Assembly: GCA_900539695.1 (NCBI GenBank)
Contig: UQDG01000005.1
Span: 78,724-142,723 of the forward strand
Length of the DNA: 64,000 nt
Source: an uncultured Oscillospiraceae bacterium
Lineage (GTDB): Bacteria > Bacillota > Clostridia > Oscillospirales > Ruminococcaceae
Direction: 5' to 3'
In this document: in pieces, positions 34,728 through 43,955 of the stretch
Layout: every line of letters starts with the position of its first letter
Position numbering within the stretch: the first letter of the stretch is position 1
The notes under the pieces: generated by a model
Told to the model about the DNA's origin: nothing
The model's input: only the letters and a program-made list of their open reading frames with translations
The model's database searches: none
Program-made: the position numbers and the translations under genes

Positions 34728-36482
34728 ATGTCTCTTGATGCTGCGACCCTGGCGCTGGTAGCCGGGGAACTGAAAACCACCCTGCTGGATGCCAAGATCG
34801 ATAAGATCTTTGAGCCTACCCGAGACGAAGTACTGATGACGCTGCGCACCCGCACAGAGACCCATCGGCTGCTGCTGTCGGCCCGCAGCGGGTCGGCCCG
34901 CGTCTGCCTGACCAAGGAGAACTTTGAAAACCCGCTTACGCCCCCGGGCTTCTGCATGCTGCTGCGCAAGCATCTGACCGGCGGCCGCCTGATCGATCTG
35001 CGCCGGGAGCTGGGCGACCGCATCATCTACTTTGACTTCCGCTGCACCAACGAGATGGGCGACCTGGTCGTGAACACCGTGGCGGCGGAGCTGATGGGAC
35101 GCTACTCCAACCTGGTGCTGGTGCAGGACGGCCGCATCATCGATGCCCTCAAGCGTGTGGATTTTGAGGACAGCGAGGTCCGCCAGCTGCTGCCCGGTTT
35201 GCCCTACACGCTGCCGCCCAAGCCCGCCCGGCCGGACTTCCTCGTTACCAGTGCCGCCGCCATGGTGGCCGCTGCCTGCGAGAAGGACCTGCCCGTCGCC
35301 CAGGCCTTGGGCAAGACCGTGGCGGGTGTCGGCCCTGTTGTCGTGCGGGAGGCCGTCTGCCGCGCTCTGGGCGAGACCCCGGCGCTGGCCTGCGACCTGA
35401 CTGTTGGCGAAAAAGCCAAGATTGCCGCCGCCATCGATGAGCTGAAGGCCGAACATGCCAACGGTGGCACCCCCACGGCGGTGCGCCTGCCCCAGCCGGA
35501 CGGCGTGGCCAAGCCGGTGGAGTTCAGCTTCTTTGTGCCGCAGCAGTACGGCAGCGCCGCGCTGCTGACCCAGTACCCCAGCTACAGCGAACTGCTGGAG
35601 GACTACTACGCCACCAAGGACCGCGCCGAGCGCCTGCGGCAGAAGAGCCGCGAACTGTACAAGGCTGTGCACAACATGCACGACCGTGCCGTCCGCAAGC
35701 AGGCCGCCCGCCGCGAGGAACTGGCCCAATCCTCCAAGGCCGATACGCTGCGCCTGCACGGTGAGCTGCTGCAGGCCAACCTCTGGGCTGTACACAAGGG
35801 CGACCGCCAGGTGACCGTGCAGAACTACTACACCGGCGAGGATGTCACCATCAAGCTGGACCCACGCTTCGGTCCCAATGAGAATGCGCAGAAATATTTC
35901 CGCGACTATAAAAAGAAGCAGACCGCCCACGCCATGCTGCAGAAGCTGCTGGTGGAGGGCGAAGCCGAGATCGAGTACCTGGCCACCGTTATGTACGAGG
36001 TGGAGTCCGCCCCCGGTGAGGCTGCGCTCAACGAGATCCGCGCCGAGCTGAAGAGCCAGGGCTATCTGAAATACTACAAGCAGCGGGACCGCAAGCAGAA
36101 ACCGGCGGACTTCCTGCGGTACATGTCCGGCGACGGCTTTGAAATTTTGGTGGGCCGCAACAACCTGCAAAACGATAAGCTCACCCTGCACACCGCCCGC
36201 GGTAAAGATCTGTGGTTCCACGTGCAGAAAGCCCCCGGCAGCCACTGCGTGGTCATGAGCAGGGGAGAGAACATCCCCGATACGACCAGGCAGGAGGCCG
36301 CCGAGCTGGCCGTGCTGCACTCCAGCCAGAACGGCGGTGCTAAGGTGGCCGTGGACACCACCGAGGTAAAGAACATCTGGAAAGCCAACGGCACTAAACC
36401 CGGCATGGTTTTGTATGAGGTTTACACCACCGTTTACGTCACCCCGCGTGAAGGGCTGGAGGAGCAGCTGAAGAAAAAGTAA
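34728..36482 (+). CDS. rqcH: ribosome-associated quality-control factor RqcH (NFACT / FbpA family)
   Basis: Recognises 50S subunits with stalled nascent chains and recruits Ala-tRNA to add alanine tails. 584 residues. The NFACT-N domain contains LGDRIIYFDF, with the Asp-Arg pair needed for tailing, and RQLLPGLPY; helix-hairpin-helix and coiled-coil segments (about 290-440) follow, then NFACT-R with DLWFHVQKAPGSHCV (about 490-580). ATG 34728 has AAAGGAG upstream. The last 19 codons are repeated as a relic at 37921. Confidence 0.93.
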   Translation: MSLDAATLALVAGELKTTLLDAKIDKIFEPTRDEVLMTLRTRTETHRLLLSARSGSARVCLTKENFENPLTPPGFCMLLRKHLTGGRLIDLRRELGDRIIYFDFRCTNEMGDLVVNTVAAELMGRYSNLVLVQDGRIIDALKRVDFEDSEVRQLLPGLPYTLPPKPARPDFLVTSAAAMVAAACEKDLPVAQALGKTVAGVGPVVVREAVCRALGETPALACDLTVGEKAKIAAAIDELKAEHANGGTPTAVRLPQPDGVAKPVEFSFFVPQQYGSAALLTQYPSYSELLEDYYATKDRAERLRQKSRELYKAVHNMHDRAVRKQAARREELAQSSKADTLRLHGELLQANLWAVHKGDRQVTVQNYYTGEDVTIKLDPRFGPNENAQKYFRDYKKKQTAHAMLQKLLVEGEAEIEYLATVMYEVESAPGEAALNEIRAELKSQGYLKYYKQRDRKQKPADFLRYMSGDGFEILVGRNNLQNDKLTLHTARGKDLWFHVQKAPGSHCVVMSRGENIPDTTRQEAAELAVLHSSQNGGAKVAVDTTEVKNIWKANGTKPGMVLYEVYTTVYVTPREGLEEQLKKK

Positions 36483-36498
36483 AGCTGCAGCCTCTTTC

Positions 36499-36533
36499 AA
36501 AAGCGCTTCCCGCATTCGGGAGGCGCTTTTTCT
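36499..36533 (+). terminator. intrinsic terminator after rqcH
   Basis: Thirteen-pair stem (36500-36512 with 36517-36529, one G-U) and a T-run to 36531. Confidence 0.85.
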
Positions 36534-36588
36534 GGCTGTACAGGGATTTTCCGTGAACAGGTGTAGCTGTAAAATCTTTCGGGCGGCA

Positions 36589-36617
36589 TTGTACCGCACA
36601 GGAAATTCTGCTATAAT
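36589..36617 (+). promoter_or_regulatory. promoter of the first lipoprotein gene
   Basis: TTGTAC, 17-nt spacer, TATAAT, about 39 nt before the GTG start. Confidence 0.75.
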
Positions 36618-36655
36618 CAGGGAAAACATGATTCTGTACGCGGGAGGGATACGTT

Positions 36656-37756
36656 GTGAAGCAAAAGGAGATTGCTGCTGTTTTGGCTGGTGCCATGCTG
36701 CTCGCCGGATGCGGTGGGATGCAGATGGGCACGATGCCGGAAGAAACGCCTGCGTCCGGCGCGTCCCCGGCAGTAGAACCGCGAGATGATGCCGCGTCGG
36801 ACAGTGCTGCAGAAACCGGCGAGGCAGCTGCACCGGAACAGCATACGATAAGTCTGGAGCAGTGGCGTGCACAGATGTCCGGACAGGTGGCGGACTACAC
36901 GATAGAGGGCCCTCACGCAGCGACATCCCGGCTGGAGGATCTGGTCGTTCTGCCGGAGGACGGTGTCACCCTGCAGGTAATGTGGTGGGGCGGTAACGGG
37001 ACGCTGGCAGATGCAGCGGAAACCTACGGCATGACACTGGAAGAACTGCAGCGGCTGAACCCGGATGTCTCGGACGCAGATTTGATGGATGAAGGCAAAG
37101 GGATTTATTATTATGTGACACTCCTTCTCAAGGATGGCCTGTACCAGCTGCCTGAAACGCAGACCCAGACAGTCACCATCACCGTGCCGTGGGTGCAGAA
37201 CCGCGACGATAACGTGTCCAGCTATGAGATCCCGGCGGCACTTGATGAGCAGGCGGCGGCAGCTATGGCAGAGGCCTACAGCTTCCTTGCCCATATGAAT
37301 ATCTGCTGCGGCTATGGCCCCAGCGAGCCGGTGGGTGAAAAGGAAAACCTGTACCGCGCGGTGGAAGGCGCACGCTTTACAAACTATACGGATTTTACTT
37401 CGTATCTGAATGCGGTGTTCAGCCCGGAACTGGCAGAAAGCTACGCAAACAGTGCCCGCTATGATGAAAAGATGAACATTTATGCGGGCGGCTATATGCA
37501 GGGGGAGAATGACGAACTGTGGTTCACCGGCGGTGAGCGCGGCACCAACATTCTATACTGCGGAACAACCTTTACGGAGCCGGAACTGCAGTCTGACGGC
37601 AGCCTGACTTTCTGGCAGCTGAGCCTGCAGGCCGATTACGATAGTTTTGAAGGATGGACACAGCCGGTTAAGGTTGCACAGGCGGAGGTGACGCCTGTCC
37701 GTCTGGTTCCCACCGAAAACGGCTGGCGGGTAGATAAGCTTGAACTGCCGCTCTGA
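36656..37756 (+). CDS. lipoprotein with a LysM-like segment, paralogue 1
   Basis: 366 residues from GTG 36656 (GGAGGG 7 nt upstream). Lipobox LLAGC puts the lipidated Cys at 19; an acidic, Ala/Glu-rich linker runs to about 60. Residues about 105-145 have TLADAAETYGMTLEELQRLNPD, shaped like LysM. The C-terminal domain (about 165-366) opens PWVQNRDDNVSSYEIPAALD and ends GWRVDKLELPL. It may resemble IseA-type inhibitors of cell-wall hydrolases, but that is only a guess. It is homologous along its length to the gene at 38036. Expected site: outer face of the membrane. Confidence 0.75.
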   Translation: MKQKEIAAVLAGAMLLAGCGGMQMGTMPEETPASGASPAVEPRDDAASDSAAETGEAAAPEQHTISLEQWRAQMSGQVADYTIEGPHAATSRLEDLVVLPEDGVTLQVMWWGGNGTLADAAETYGMTLEELQRLNPDVSDADLMDEGKGIYYYVTLLLKDGLYQLPETQTQTVTITVPWVQNRDDNVSSYEIPAALDEQAAAAMAEAYSFLAHMNICCGYGPSEPVGEKENLYRAVEGARFTNYTDFTSYLNAVFSPELAESYANSARYDEKMNIYAGGYMQGENDELWFTGGERGTNILYCGTTFTEPELQSDGSLTFWQLSLQADYDSFEGWTQPVKVAQAEVTPVRLVPTENGWRVDKLELPL

Positions 37757-37849
37757 GCACGGCGGCTCTTTTGTGGAAAAACACCGGCGACGCTCTTGAA
37801 TATTTCCCCCGAAAGCACACACTGTTGAAAACCTGCACGCTTTCCCATT

Positions 37850-37926
37850 CCTTTCGGCATAACGTAAAAATCTCAAAAATTTTATAAAAGTGCTGAAAAG
37901 GGATTGCGACGCCGGAAAACGCGGTG
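37850..37926 (+). repeat. copy A of the ribosomal-promoter spacer
   Basis: The segment reading CTTTCGGCATAACGTAAAAA, then an A/T-rich run and a GC-rich stretch ending GGTGT, is a diverged copy of 39183-39266, just upstream of the ribosomal operon. Copy A stops where the rqcH relic begins. The shared homology continues upstream as GTGGAAAA and CTCTTGA after each lipoprotein stop. Confidence 0.8.
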
Positions 37927-37932
37927 TACACT
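37904..37932 (+). promoter_or_regulatory. promoter of the second lipoprotein gene, formed at the duplication junction
   Basis: TTGCGA, 17-nt spacer, TACACT. The -35 and spacer are the duplicated ribosomal promoter; the -10 lies in the rqcH relic, reading across Tyr-Thr codons. Leader about 100 nt. Confidence 0.55.
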
Positions 37933-37983
37933 ACAGTCCACGTTACCTCGTGTGAGGGGCTGGAAGAGCAGCTGAAGAAATAA
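37921..37983 (+). pseudogene. relic of the 3' end of rqcH
   Basis: Read from 37921 it encodes AVYTTVHVTSCEGLEEQLKK and a stop; rqcH ends EVYTTVYVTPREGLEEQLKKK and a stop. Over the 19 shared codons from Val to Lys there are 10 base differences, 7 of them silent. No open frame continues upstream, and no terminator like that of rqcH follows. It marks the joint of a tandem duplication. Confidence 0.85.
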
Positions 37984-38035
37984 AAATCCGGAATCGGTAT
38001 ACAGGGAAGAATTCCGCATCTGTCAGGAGGATTCT

Positions 38036-39109
38036 ATGAAAAAGAAGCTGCTTGCCTTATCTCTTGTTCTCGCTGCGCTTTCTGCCTGTGCATCTGCGCC
38101 ATCGGATACTGCCGTGCCAACGTCGGCACCGATACCGACGCCCACTGCAACGCCCACCCCTGCGGCAACGCCTGTGCTCACACCAAGTCCGCAGCCCTCA
38201 GAAGAACCAACTCCTGTGCCGACTATGGTATCCTATGAACCTGTCTCGGTTGATAGCTGGCTCGCAAATGCAAACTGCCGTATGCCGGACTGTTCCATCA
38301 GCGCCCCGGCGGACGGAAAACCGCGTCTTGACAAAATGGTGGCCTGGCCCGAAGAAGGAGTGACCCTCTGCTGCACATGCCAGACGCTGGAAGAAGCGGC
38401 CGAAGCCTTTGATACGACGGTTGATGAGCTGAAAGCACTGAATCCGGACTGGGAAGAAAATTTTGCCCGCAATGGATATTTTTATCAGTTAAAGATACAG
38501 GCAGAACCGTACATTTTACCGCAGAATGATGTGGTCTGGGTCAAGGTGGACGCTCCGTGGGCTGAGTGTGGCTACAAAACGGTTTATGAGGTTCCGGCCA
38601 GTCTGGACAGGCAGGCGGCTGCGGCAATGGGTATGGCGGATTATTTTCAACAAAATTTCTGCGGCGGGTTTCACGCGGGCTCTCTCCCTTACGAGAGCGC
38701 AGAAGACGTGGACCCCAGGTTCAGTGTCCGTGCGGTGGACGGAGCTCTCTACACGAAGTTTTCCGAATTTGACAACTTCCTGCACGCGGTGTATTCAGAC
38801 AAGCGCGTAAAGGAAATTGCATACAGTGAGGATGGCTTTTATAAGGAAGGCCCGAACGATACGATTCTTTCGATCGATGGCGACCGGGGCGGCAACATTG
38901 CCTACTGCGGCTATCTTTTCACCGAACCCGAAACGCAGCCCGACGGCAGCTTGAAATTCTGGCAGATTGTCCTGACCTGCGAAGATGAGAACTTCCACGG
39001 CTGGGATGTGACGGAGCCAGTCACACCCGATACGGCTACACTGCGCCCGGTGCACCTCGTTCCCACCGAGGGCGGCTGGCGCGTGGACCAGCTAGGATTG
39101 CCCAATTGA
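38036..39109 (+). CDS. lipoprotein with a LysM-like segment, paralogue 2
   Basis: 357 residues. Lipobox LSAC, lipidated Cys18, then a Pro/Thr-rich linker (about 25-62) unlike the acidic linker of paralogue 1. The LysM-like part reads TLEEAAEAFDTTVDELKALNPD, and the C-terminal domain has YEVPASLDRQAAAAMGMADY, NIAYCGYLFTEPETQPDGSL and GWRVDQLGLPN, each matched in paralogue 1. Paralogue 2 has extra Cys residues (about 82, 87, 113, 115). AGGAGGA precedes the ATG. Likely surface-exposed; function unknown. Confidence 0.78.
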   Translation: MKKKLLALSLVLAALSACASAPSDTAVPTSAPIPTPTATPTPAATPVLTPSPQPSEEPTPVPTMVSYEPVSVDSWLANANCRMPDCSISAPADGKPRLDKMVAWPEEGVTLCCTCQTLEEAAEAFDTTVDELKALNPDWEENFARNGYFYQLKIQAEPYILPQNDVVWVKVDAPWAECGYKTVYEVPASLDRQAAAAMGMADYFQQNFCGGFHAGSLPYESAEDVDPRFSVRAVDGALYTKFSEFDNFLHAVYSDKRVKEIAYSEDGFYKEGPNDTILSIDGDRGGNIAYCGYLFTEPETQPDGSLKFWQIVLTCEDENFHGWDVTEPVTPDTATLRPVHLVPTEGGWRVDQLGLPN

Positions 39110-39243
39110 ATTTGTTTTGCCTGAAATCAAGCCCGGGATTCCACAGAAAACATGAGATTTGTGGAAAACCCTCTTGACATACACCTCTTTCGGCATAACG
39201 TAAAAAAATCTCAAAAAAATTTTATAAAAATGCCAAAAAACAC
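39110..39243 (+). other. gene-free spacer before the ribosomal promoter
   Basis: It holds copy B of the duplicated spacer (about 39150-39243), including GTGGAAAA, CTCTTGACA and GGCATAACG. TTGACA at 39174-39179 lacks a convincing -10 at 16-18 nt. No terminator is evident after the lipoprotein stop. Confidence 0.5.
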
Positions 39244-39272
39244 TTGCAACACCGGGAAACGTGTGTTATAAT
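39244..39272 (+). promoter_or_regulatory. promoter of the S10-spc-alpha operon
   Basis: TTGCAA, 17-nt spacer, TATAAT. The spacer contains CACCGGGAAACGTGTGT. It is followed by a long leader to the rpsJ ATG at 39616. Confidence 0.8.
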
Positions 39273-39615
39273 ACGTCTTGGCTGCGGAAGGCTTGTGCAG
39301 ATAAACAAGCTGCGCAAGCCGCGATATGCGTTGATGCGGGAGGTTGCCGCCACATAGCCAATAGGCTGGCGGGTTTTTCCGCGGAGTATGTCCGATCTTA
39401 GAACCGGGCGAAAGAATTACGGAAACAAAGGGATATGTACGTTGCTGCATTCTGCGGCGCGGACCAATGTTCACCTTACTTTGTAATGATTCTTTCCGGG
39501 AGAACTGTGTAAACACGGTTCACCGGATTTTGTCATGCGAAGTTGTTGAACACCCGGAAACGTGTGTAATTTATCGGCTCGCCTAAGGCGCAAAATTTTA
39601 TAGGAGGCGAATGCA
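39273..39615 (+). promoter_or_regulatory. 343-nt leader of the ribosomal operon with an attenuator-like hairpin
   Basis: CCGCCA (39347-39352) can pair with TGGCGG (39367-39372) and GCC with GGC inside, followed by TTTTT at 39374-39378. GCGG (39369-39372) can instead pair with CCGC (39379-39382), breaking that hairpin. Further on, TTTCCGGG (39493-39500) pairs with CCCGGAAA (39553-39560). The ribosome site AGGAGG precedes rpsJ. I know no Rfam leader that this clearly matches; a protein- or NusG-responsive leader is possible. Confidence 0.5.
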
Positions 39616-39927
39616 ATGGCAGTCAAAGAAAAAATCAGAATCCGTCTGAAGAGCTACGATGCATCCCTGATCGATGCTGCGGCACAGAAGATCGTGGAGA
39701 CCGCTAAGCGCACTGGCGCTCGCGTTTCCGGCCCGATCCCTCTGCCCACCGACAAGGAGGTCGTCACGATCCTGCGCGCTGTCCACAAGTACAAGGACAG
39801 CCGTGAGCAGTTCGAGACCCGCACTCATAAGCGTCTGATCGACATTCTGAAGCCGTCCAACAAGACGGTCGAGGCTCTCATGAGCCTGCAGCTCCCCGCC
39901 GGCGTTGACATCGAGATTAAGCTGTAA
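39616..39927 (+). CDS. rpsJ: 30S ribosomal protein S10 (uS10)
   Basis: 103 residues; also NusE, the NusB partner in antitermination. [37 protein letters not shown] and [10 protein letters not shown] are the family hallmarks. First gene of the S10 operon after a long leader; a 170-nt gap with a hairpin follows. Codon usage is strongly biased to C/G-ending preferred codons, as in all the ribosomal genes here. Confidence 0.98.
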   Translation: MAVKEKIRIRLKSYDASLIDAAAQKIVETAKRTGARVSGPIPLPTDKEVVTILRAVHKYKDSREQFETRTHKRLIDILKPSNKTVEALMSLQLPAGVDIEIKL

Positions 39928-39962
39928 TCGAGTCCCCTACATTATATAAGGGCCGGTACGCA

Positions 39963-39985
39963 CGGCCGTGATCCGTGAACGGCCG
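39963..39985 (+). other. hairpin in the rpsJ-rplC gap
   Basis: CGGCCGT (39963-39969) pairs perfectly with ACGGCCG (39979-39985), loop of 9, inside the 170-nt gap (39928-40097), the longest in the operon. TATATA at 39953 could be part of a weak internal promoter. Nothing coding was seen. Confidence 0.4.
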
Positions 39986-40097
39986 GCAGTAATGAGAAAC
40001 ACGAAAACAGAACCAATCTCGCTGCCAAGCAAATCAGCGGAGAGGTCATGTTGATGGGAAACCACCAACCAATAACCTTTACAGGAGGACAAACACA

Positions 40098-40730
<633 letters not shown>

Positions 40731-40744
40731 AGGAGGAAAACACA

Positions 40745-41365
40745 ATGGCACAGTTTGATGTCGTCGATATGAACGGCAAGAAGGTTTCCACCGTTGAGCT
40801 TTCCGACGCCGTGTTCGGTATCACCCCGAACGAGAAGGCTGTCCACGAGGCAGTCGTCAACTTCCTGGCCAACCAGCGCCAGGGCACCCAGAACACCAAG
40901 ATCCGCAAGGAAGTCCGCGGCGGCGGCAAGAAGCCTTGGCGCCAGAAGGGCACCGGCCACGCTCGTCAGGGCTCTATCCGCGCTCCGCAGTGGACCCACG
41001 GTGGCGTTGCTCTCGGCCCCAAGCCCCGCAGCTACTACTTCACCATCAACAAGAAGGTCAAGCGCCTGGCTCTGCTCAGCGCCCTGTCTGACAAGGCTGC
41101 CAACGGCAACCTGATCGTCGTCGACAAGATCGCCGCCGACGAGTACAAGACCAAGACCGTCGTTGCTTTCCTGGCCGCTGTCGGCGCAGGCAAGAAGAAC
41201 CTGATCGTTAACGACACCCTGGACACCAAGTTCGTCAAGAGCGCCGCTAACATCCCCGGTGTCAAGACCGCCGCTACCGGCGTCAACACCTACGACGTTG
41301 TCAACGCTGACAAGCTGATCCTCAGCCTGGACGCCGCCAAGAAACTTGAGGAGGTATATGCGTGA
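40745..41365 (+). CDS. rplD: 50S ribosomal protein L4 (uL4)
   Basis: 206 residues. TRGEVRGGGKKPW-like loop appears as EVRGGGKKPWRQKGTGHARQGS, the long loop lining the exit tunnel. In E. coli L4 represses the S10 operon by binding its leader; Gram-positives do not clearly keep that control. Its stop shares one base with the rplW ATG, so the two are coupled. Confidence 0.98.
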   Translation: MAQFDVVDMNGKKVSTVELSDAVFGITPNEKAVHEAVVNFLANQRQGTQNTKIRKEVRGGGKKPWRQKGTGHARQGSIRAPQWTHGGVALGPKPRSYYFTINKKVKRLALLSALSDKAANGNLIVVDKIAADEYKTKTVVAFLAAVGAGKKNLIVNDTLDTKFVKSAANIPGVKTAATGVNTYDVVNADKLILSLDAAKKLEEVYA

Positions 41366-41658
41366 TGAAATTCGCACAGGACATCGTTCTCGCCCCCGTC
41401 ATCACCGAGAACTCCATGGCTGGTATCGCCGATAAGAAGTACACCTTCAAGGTCGCTACCGATGCCACCAAGATCGACGTCGCCAAGGCAGTTGAAGAAC
41501 TGTTCGGCGTCAAGGTCGCTAAGGTCAACACCATCTCCGTCCGCGGCCGTTATCGCCGCCAGGGCATGCACGCTGGCTACACTGCCAAGAGCAAGAAGGC
41601 CATCGTCACCCTGACCCCGGACTCCAAGGAGATCGAGTTCTTCAACTCCATGGTTTGA
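41365..41658 (+). CDS. rplW: 50S ribosomal protein L23 (uL23)
   Basis: 97 residues. APVITENSM and YTFKVATDATKIDVAKAVEE are typical, with VKVAKVNT and KKAIVTL. It sits at the tunnel exit and binds SRP and trigger factor. ATG 41365 overlaps the rplD TGA; AGGAGG lies 10 nt upstream. The alternative GTG three bases earlier is less well placed. Confidence 0.97.
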   Translation: MKFAQDIVLAPVITENSMAGIADKKYTFKVATDATKIDVAKAVEELFGVKVAKVNTISVRGRYRRQGMHAGYTAKSKKAIVTLTPDSKEIEFFNSMV

Positions 41659-41661
41659 TGA

Positions 41662-41689
41662 CCTGATGGCCGCAAGGCCGTCACTCAGG
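41662..41689 (+). other. GNRA-capped hairpin between rplW and rplB
   Basis: CCTGA and TCAGG form an outer stem and TGGCC and GGCCG an inner stem with a GCAA tetraloop. CCCC and GGGG pairings follow at about 41690-41727. It begins 3 nt after the rplW stop, no T-run follows, and the gap is 104 nt. A regulatory or processing element is possible. Confidence 0.45.
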
Positions 41690-41762
41690 ACCCCGCCGAG
41701 GGGTTCGCTTATGGGGATATGACCCCGAGAATAATTCATAAGATAACAACAAGGAGAACATC

Positions 41763-42593
41763 ATGGCTATCAAGAAGTACAAGCCGACTACCCCCGGCCG
41801 CCGTGGCATGACTGTTACTGATTACAGTGTCCTGTCCAAGGTTGACCCGGAGCGCAGCCTGCTCGAATCCAAGAAAAAGCATGCCGGCCGCAACAACACC
41901 GGCAAGATCACCGTCCGCCATCACGGCGGCGGCAACCGCGTCAAGTACCGTGTCATCGACTTCAAGCGCAACAAGTTTGATGTACCTGCCACTGTCAAGA
42001 CTCTGGAGTACGATCCGAACCGTTCTGCCTTCATCGCCCTCATCGAGTATGAGGACGGCGTCAAGAGCTACATCCTGGCTCCCGATGGTCTGAAGGTTGG
42101 CGACCAGGTTATGGCCGGCCCCAACGCCGACATCAAGCCCGGTAACGCTCTGCCCTTCGAGAACATCCCCGTCGGTACCATGATCCACAACATTGAGCTG
42201 TATCCCGGCAAGGGCGGCCAGCTGGTCCGTTCCGCTGGCGTCATGGCTCAGCTGATGGCTAAGGAAAATGGTTACGCTCTGGTTCGTCTGCCCTCCGGCG
42301 AGATGCGCAACGTTCGTCTGAACTGCATCGCCACCATCGGCGTTGTTTCTAACCTCGACCACGAGAACGTCAACCTGGGCAAGGCTGGCCGCAAGCGCCA
42401 CATGGGCGTTCGTCCCGGCAGCCGTGGTTCTGTCATGAACCCCTGCGATCACCCGCACGGTGGTGGCGAAGGCCGTGCCCCGGTTGGTCATTCCAGCCCG
42501 CGTACCCCGTGGGGCAAGCCCGCTCTGGGCCTGAAGACCCGCAAACACAAGGCCCGCAGCGACAAGTTCATTGTCAAGCGCGCCAACGGCTAA
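41763..42593 (+). CDS. rplB: 50S ribosomal protein L2 (uL2)
   Basis: 276 residues. [21 protein letters not shown], then the catalytic-centre loop [17 protein letters not shown], whose His is near the peptidyl-transferase site. Normal length. AAGGAGAA lies before the ATG. Central to subunit joining. Confidence 0.98.
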   Translation: MAIKKYKPTTPGRRGMTVTDYSVLSKVDPERSLLESKKKHAGRNNTGKITVRHHGGGNRVKYRVIDFKRNKFDVPATVKTLEYDPNRSAFIALIEYEDGVKSYILAPDGLKVGDQVMAGPNADIKPGNALPFENIPVGTMIHNIELYPGKGGQLVRSAGVMAQLMAKENGYALVRLPSGEMRNVRLNCIATIGVVSNLDHENVNLGKAGRKRHMGVRPGSRGSVMNPCDHPHGGGEGRAPVGHSSPRTPWGKPALGLKTRKHKARSDKFIVKRANG

Positions 42594-42609
42594 GGGAGGT
42601 TATTGAACA

Positions 42610-42885
42610 ATGTCTAGAAGCACTAAGAAGGGCCCTTACGTTCTGCCTTCCCTGTACAAAAAGGTCGAGGCTATGAACGAGGCTGGCAAGAAGAGCGTCG
42701 TGAAGACCTGGAGCCGTTCCTCCACCATCTTCCCCGAGTTCGTTGGTCACACTTTCGCCGTTCATGACGGCCGCAAGCATGTGCCCGTATACGTCACCGA
42801 GGACATGGTCGGCCACAAGCTGGGCGAGTTTGCACCTACCCGCAAATTCACCGGCCACGGCGGCGGCAAGACCGCTGGTAAATAA
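42610..42885 (+). CDS. rpsS: 30S ribosomal protein S19 (uS19)
   Basis: 91 residues. [41 protein letters not shown] and [14 protein letters not shown] are hallmark segments at the head of the small subunit. AAGGGAGG upstream, 16 nt after rplB. Confidence 0.98.
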   Translation: MSRSTKKGPYVLPSLYKKVEAMNEAGKKSVVKTWSRSSTIFPEFVGHTFAVHDGRKHVPVYVTEDMVGHKLGEFAPTRKFTGHGGGKTAGK

Positions 42886-42902
42886 GAGAGGAGGAACATC
42901 GA

Positions 42903-43238
42903 ATGGAAGCACGGGCAATTCTTCGTTACGCCCGCATTAGTCCCCGCAAGGTTTCGATCGTGATGGACCTCATCCGTAACAAACCCCTGGACGAAGCGCT
43001 GGCTATCCTGCAGTACACCCCGAAGGCCGCCTGCGAGCCCCTTCTCAAACTGGTGAACTCTGCTGCCGCTAATGCGGAAAACAACTTCAACATGGACCGC
43101 AACAATCTCTACGTCGCAGAATGCTACGTCTGCCCCGGCCCCACGCTCAAGCGTATCATGCCTCGCGCACAGGGCCGTGCATACCGCATCCTGAAGCGCA
43201 CCAGCCACATGACTGTTGTGCTGAAAGAGAAAGAGTAA
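42903..43238 (+). CDS. rplV: 50S ribosomal protein L22 (uL22)
   Basis: 111 residues. [15 protein letters not shown] start ([19 protein letters not shown]), [15 protein letters not shown] and the beta-hairpin [19 protein letters not shown] that lines the exit tunnel near the macrolide site. AGGAGGAA upstream. Confidence 0.98.
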   Translation: MEARAILRYARISPRKVSIVMDLIRNKPLDEALAILQYTPKAACEPLLKLVNSAAANAENNFNMDRNNLYVAECYVCPGPTLKRIMPRAQGRAYRILKRTSHMTVVLKEKE

Positions 43239-43250
43239 GGAGGTAAACAA

Positions 43251-43955
43251 ATGGGCCAGAAAGTCAATCCCCACGGCATGCGCGTGGGTGTCATCAAAGA
43301 TTGGGACAGCCGCTGGTTTACCTCTAAGCAGGCATTCGGCGACACCCTGGTCGAGGATCACAAGATCCGCAAGACCCTGAAGAAGCAGCTGTACGCTGCT
43401 GGCGTCCCCAAGATCGAGATCGAGCGTACCGTCGACAGCCAGACCGGCGCACCCCGCGTTAAGGTCAATGTCTTCTGCGCTAAGCCCGGTATCGTTATCG
43501 GCAAGGGCGGTGCTGAGAGCGCTAAGATCGAGAAGCAGCTCGCAAAGCTGACCGGCAAGGCCGTCAACCTCAACATCATCGAGGTCAAGGGCACTTCCAC
43601 CAACGCTCAGCTGGTTGCTGAGGACGTCGCTTCTCAGCTGGAGCGCCGTATCGCTTTCCGCCGCGCCATGAAGCAGGCTATCCGCAATGCCATGCAGCCC
43701 CGTGACCGCAGCGCCACGCCTGCCAAGGGTATCAAGGTCACCTGCTCCGGCCGTCTGGCTGGCGCTGACATCGCCCGCACCGAGAGCTACCATGAGGGTA
43801 CCATCCCCCTGCAGACTCTGCGCGCCGATATCGACTACGGCTTTGCCGAGGCCAACACCACCTATGGTAAGGTTGGCGTCAAGGTTTGGATCTACAAAGG
43901 CGAGATCCTGAAGGGCGCCAAAGCCCCCGCCAAGAAGGAAGGAGGCAAACAGTAA
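43251..43955 (+). CDS. rpsC: 30S ribosomal protein S3 (uS3)
   Basis: 234 residues. [12 protein letters not shown] opens it; the KH domain has [16 protein letters not shown] and the C-terminal domain [19 protein letters not shown]. It forms part of the mRNA entry site. The TAA shares a base with the ATG of rplP, so the two genes are coupled. Confidence 0.98.
   Translation: MGQKVNPHGMRVGVIKDWDSRWFTSKQAFGDTLVEDHKIRKTLKKQLYAAGVPKIEIERTVDSQTGAPRVKVNVFCAKPGIVIGKGGAESAKIEKQLAKLTGKAVNLNIIEVKGTSTNAQLVAEDVASQLERRIAFRRAMKQAIRNAMQPRDRSATPAKGIKVTCSGRLAGADIARTESYHEGTIPLQTLRADIDYGFAEANTTYGKVGVKVWIYKGEILKGAKAPAKKEGGKQ

Noticed and set aside
39174..39202. Second promoter with consensus TTGACA before the ribosomal operon
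   Set aside because: No acceptable -10 at 16-18 nt; the copy at 37850 lacks the full TTGACA.
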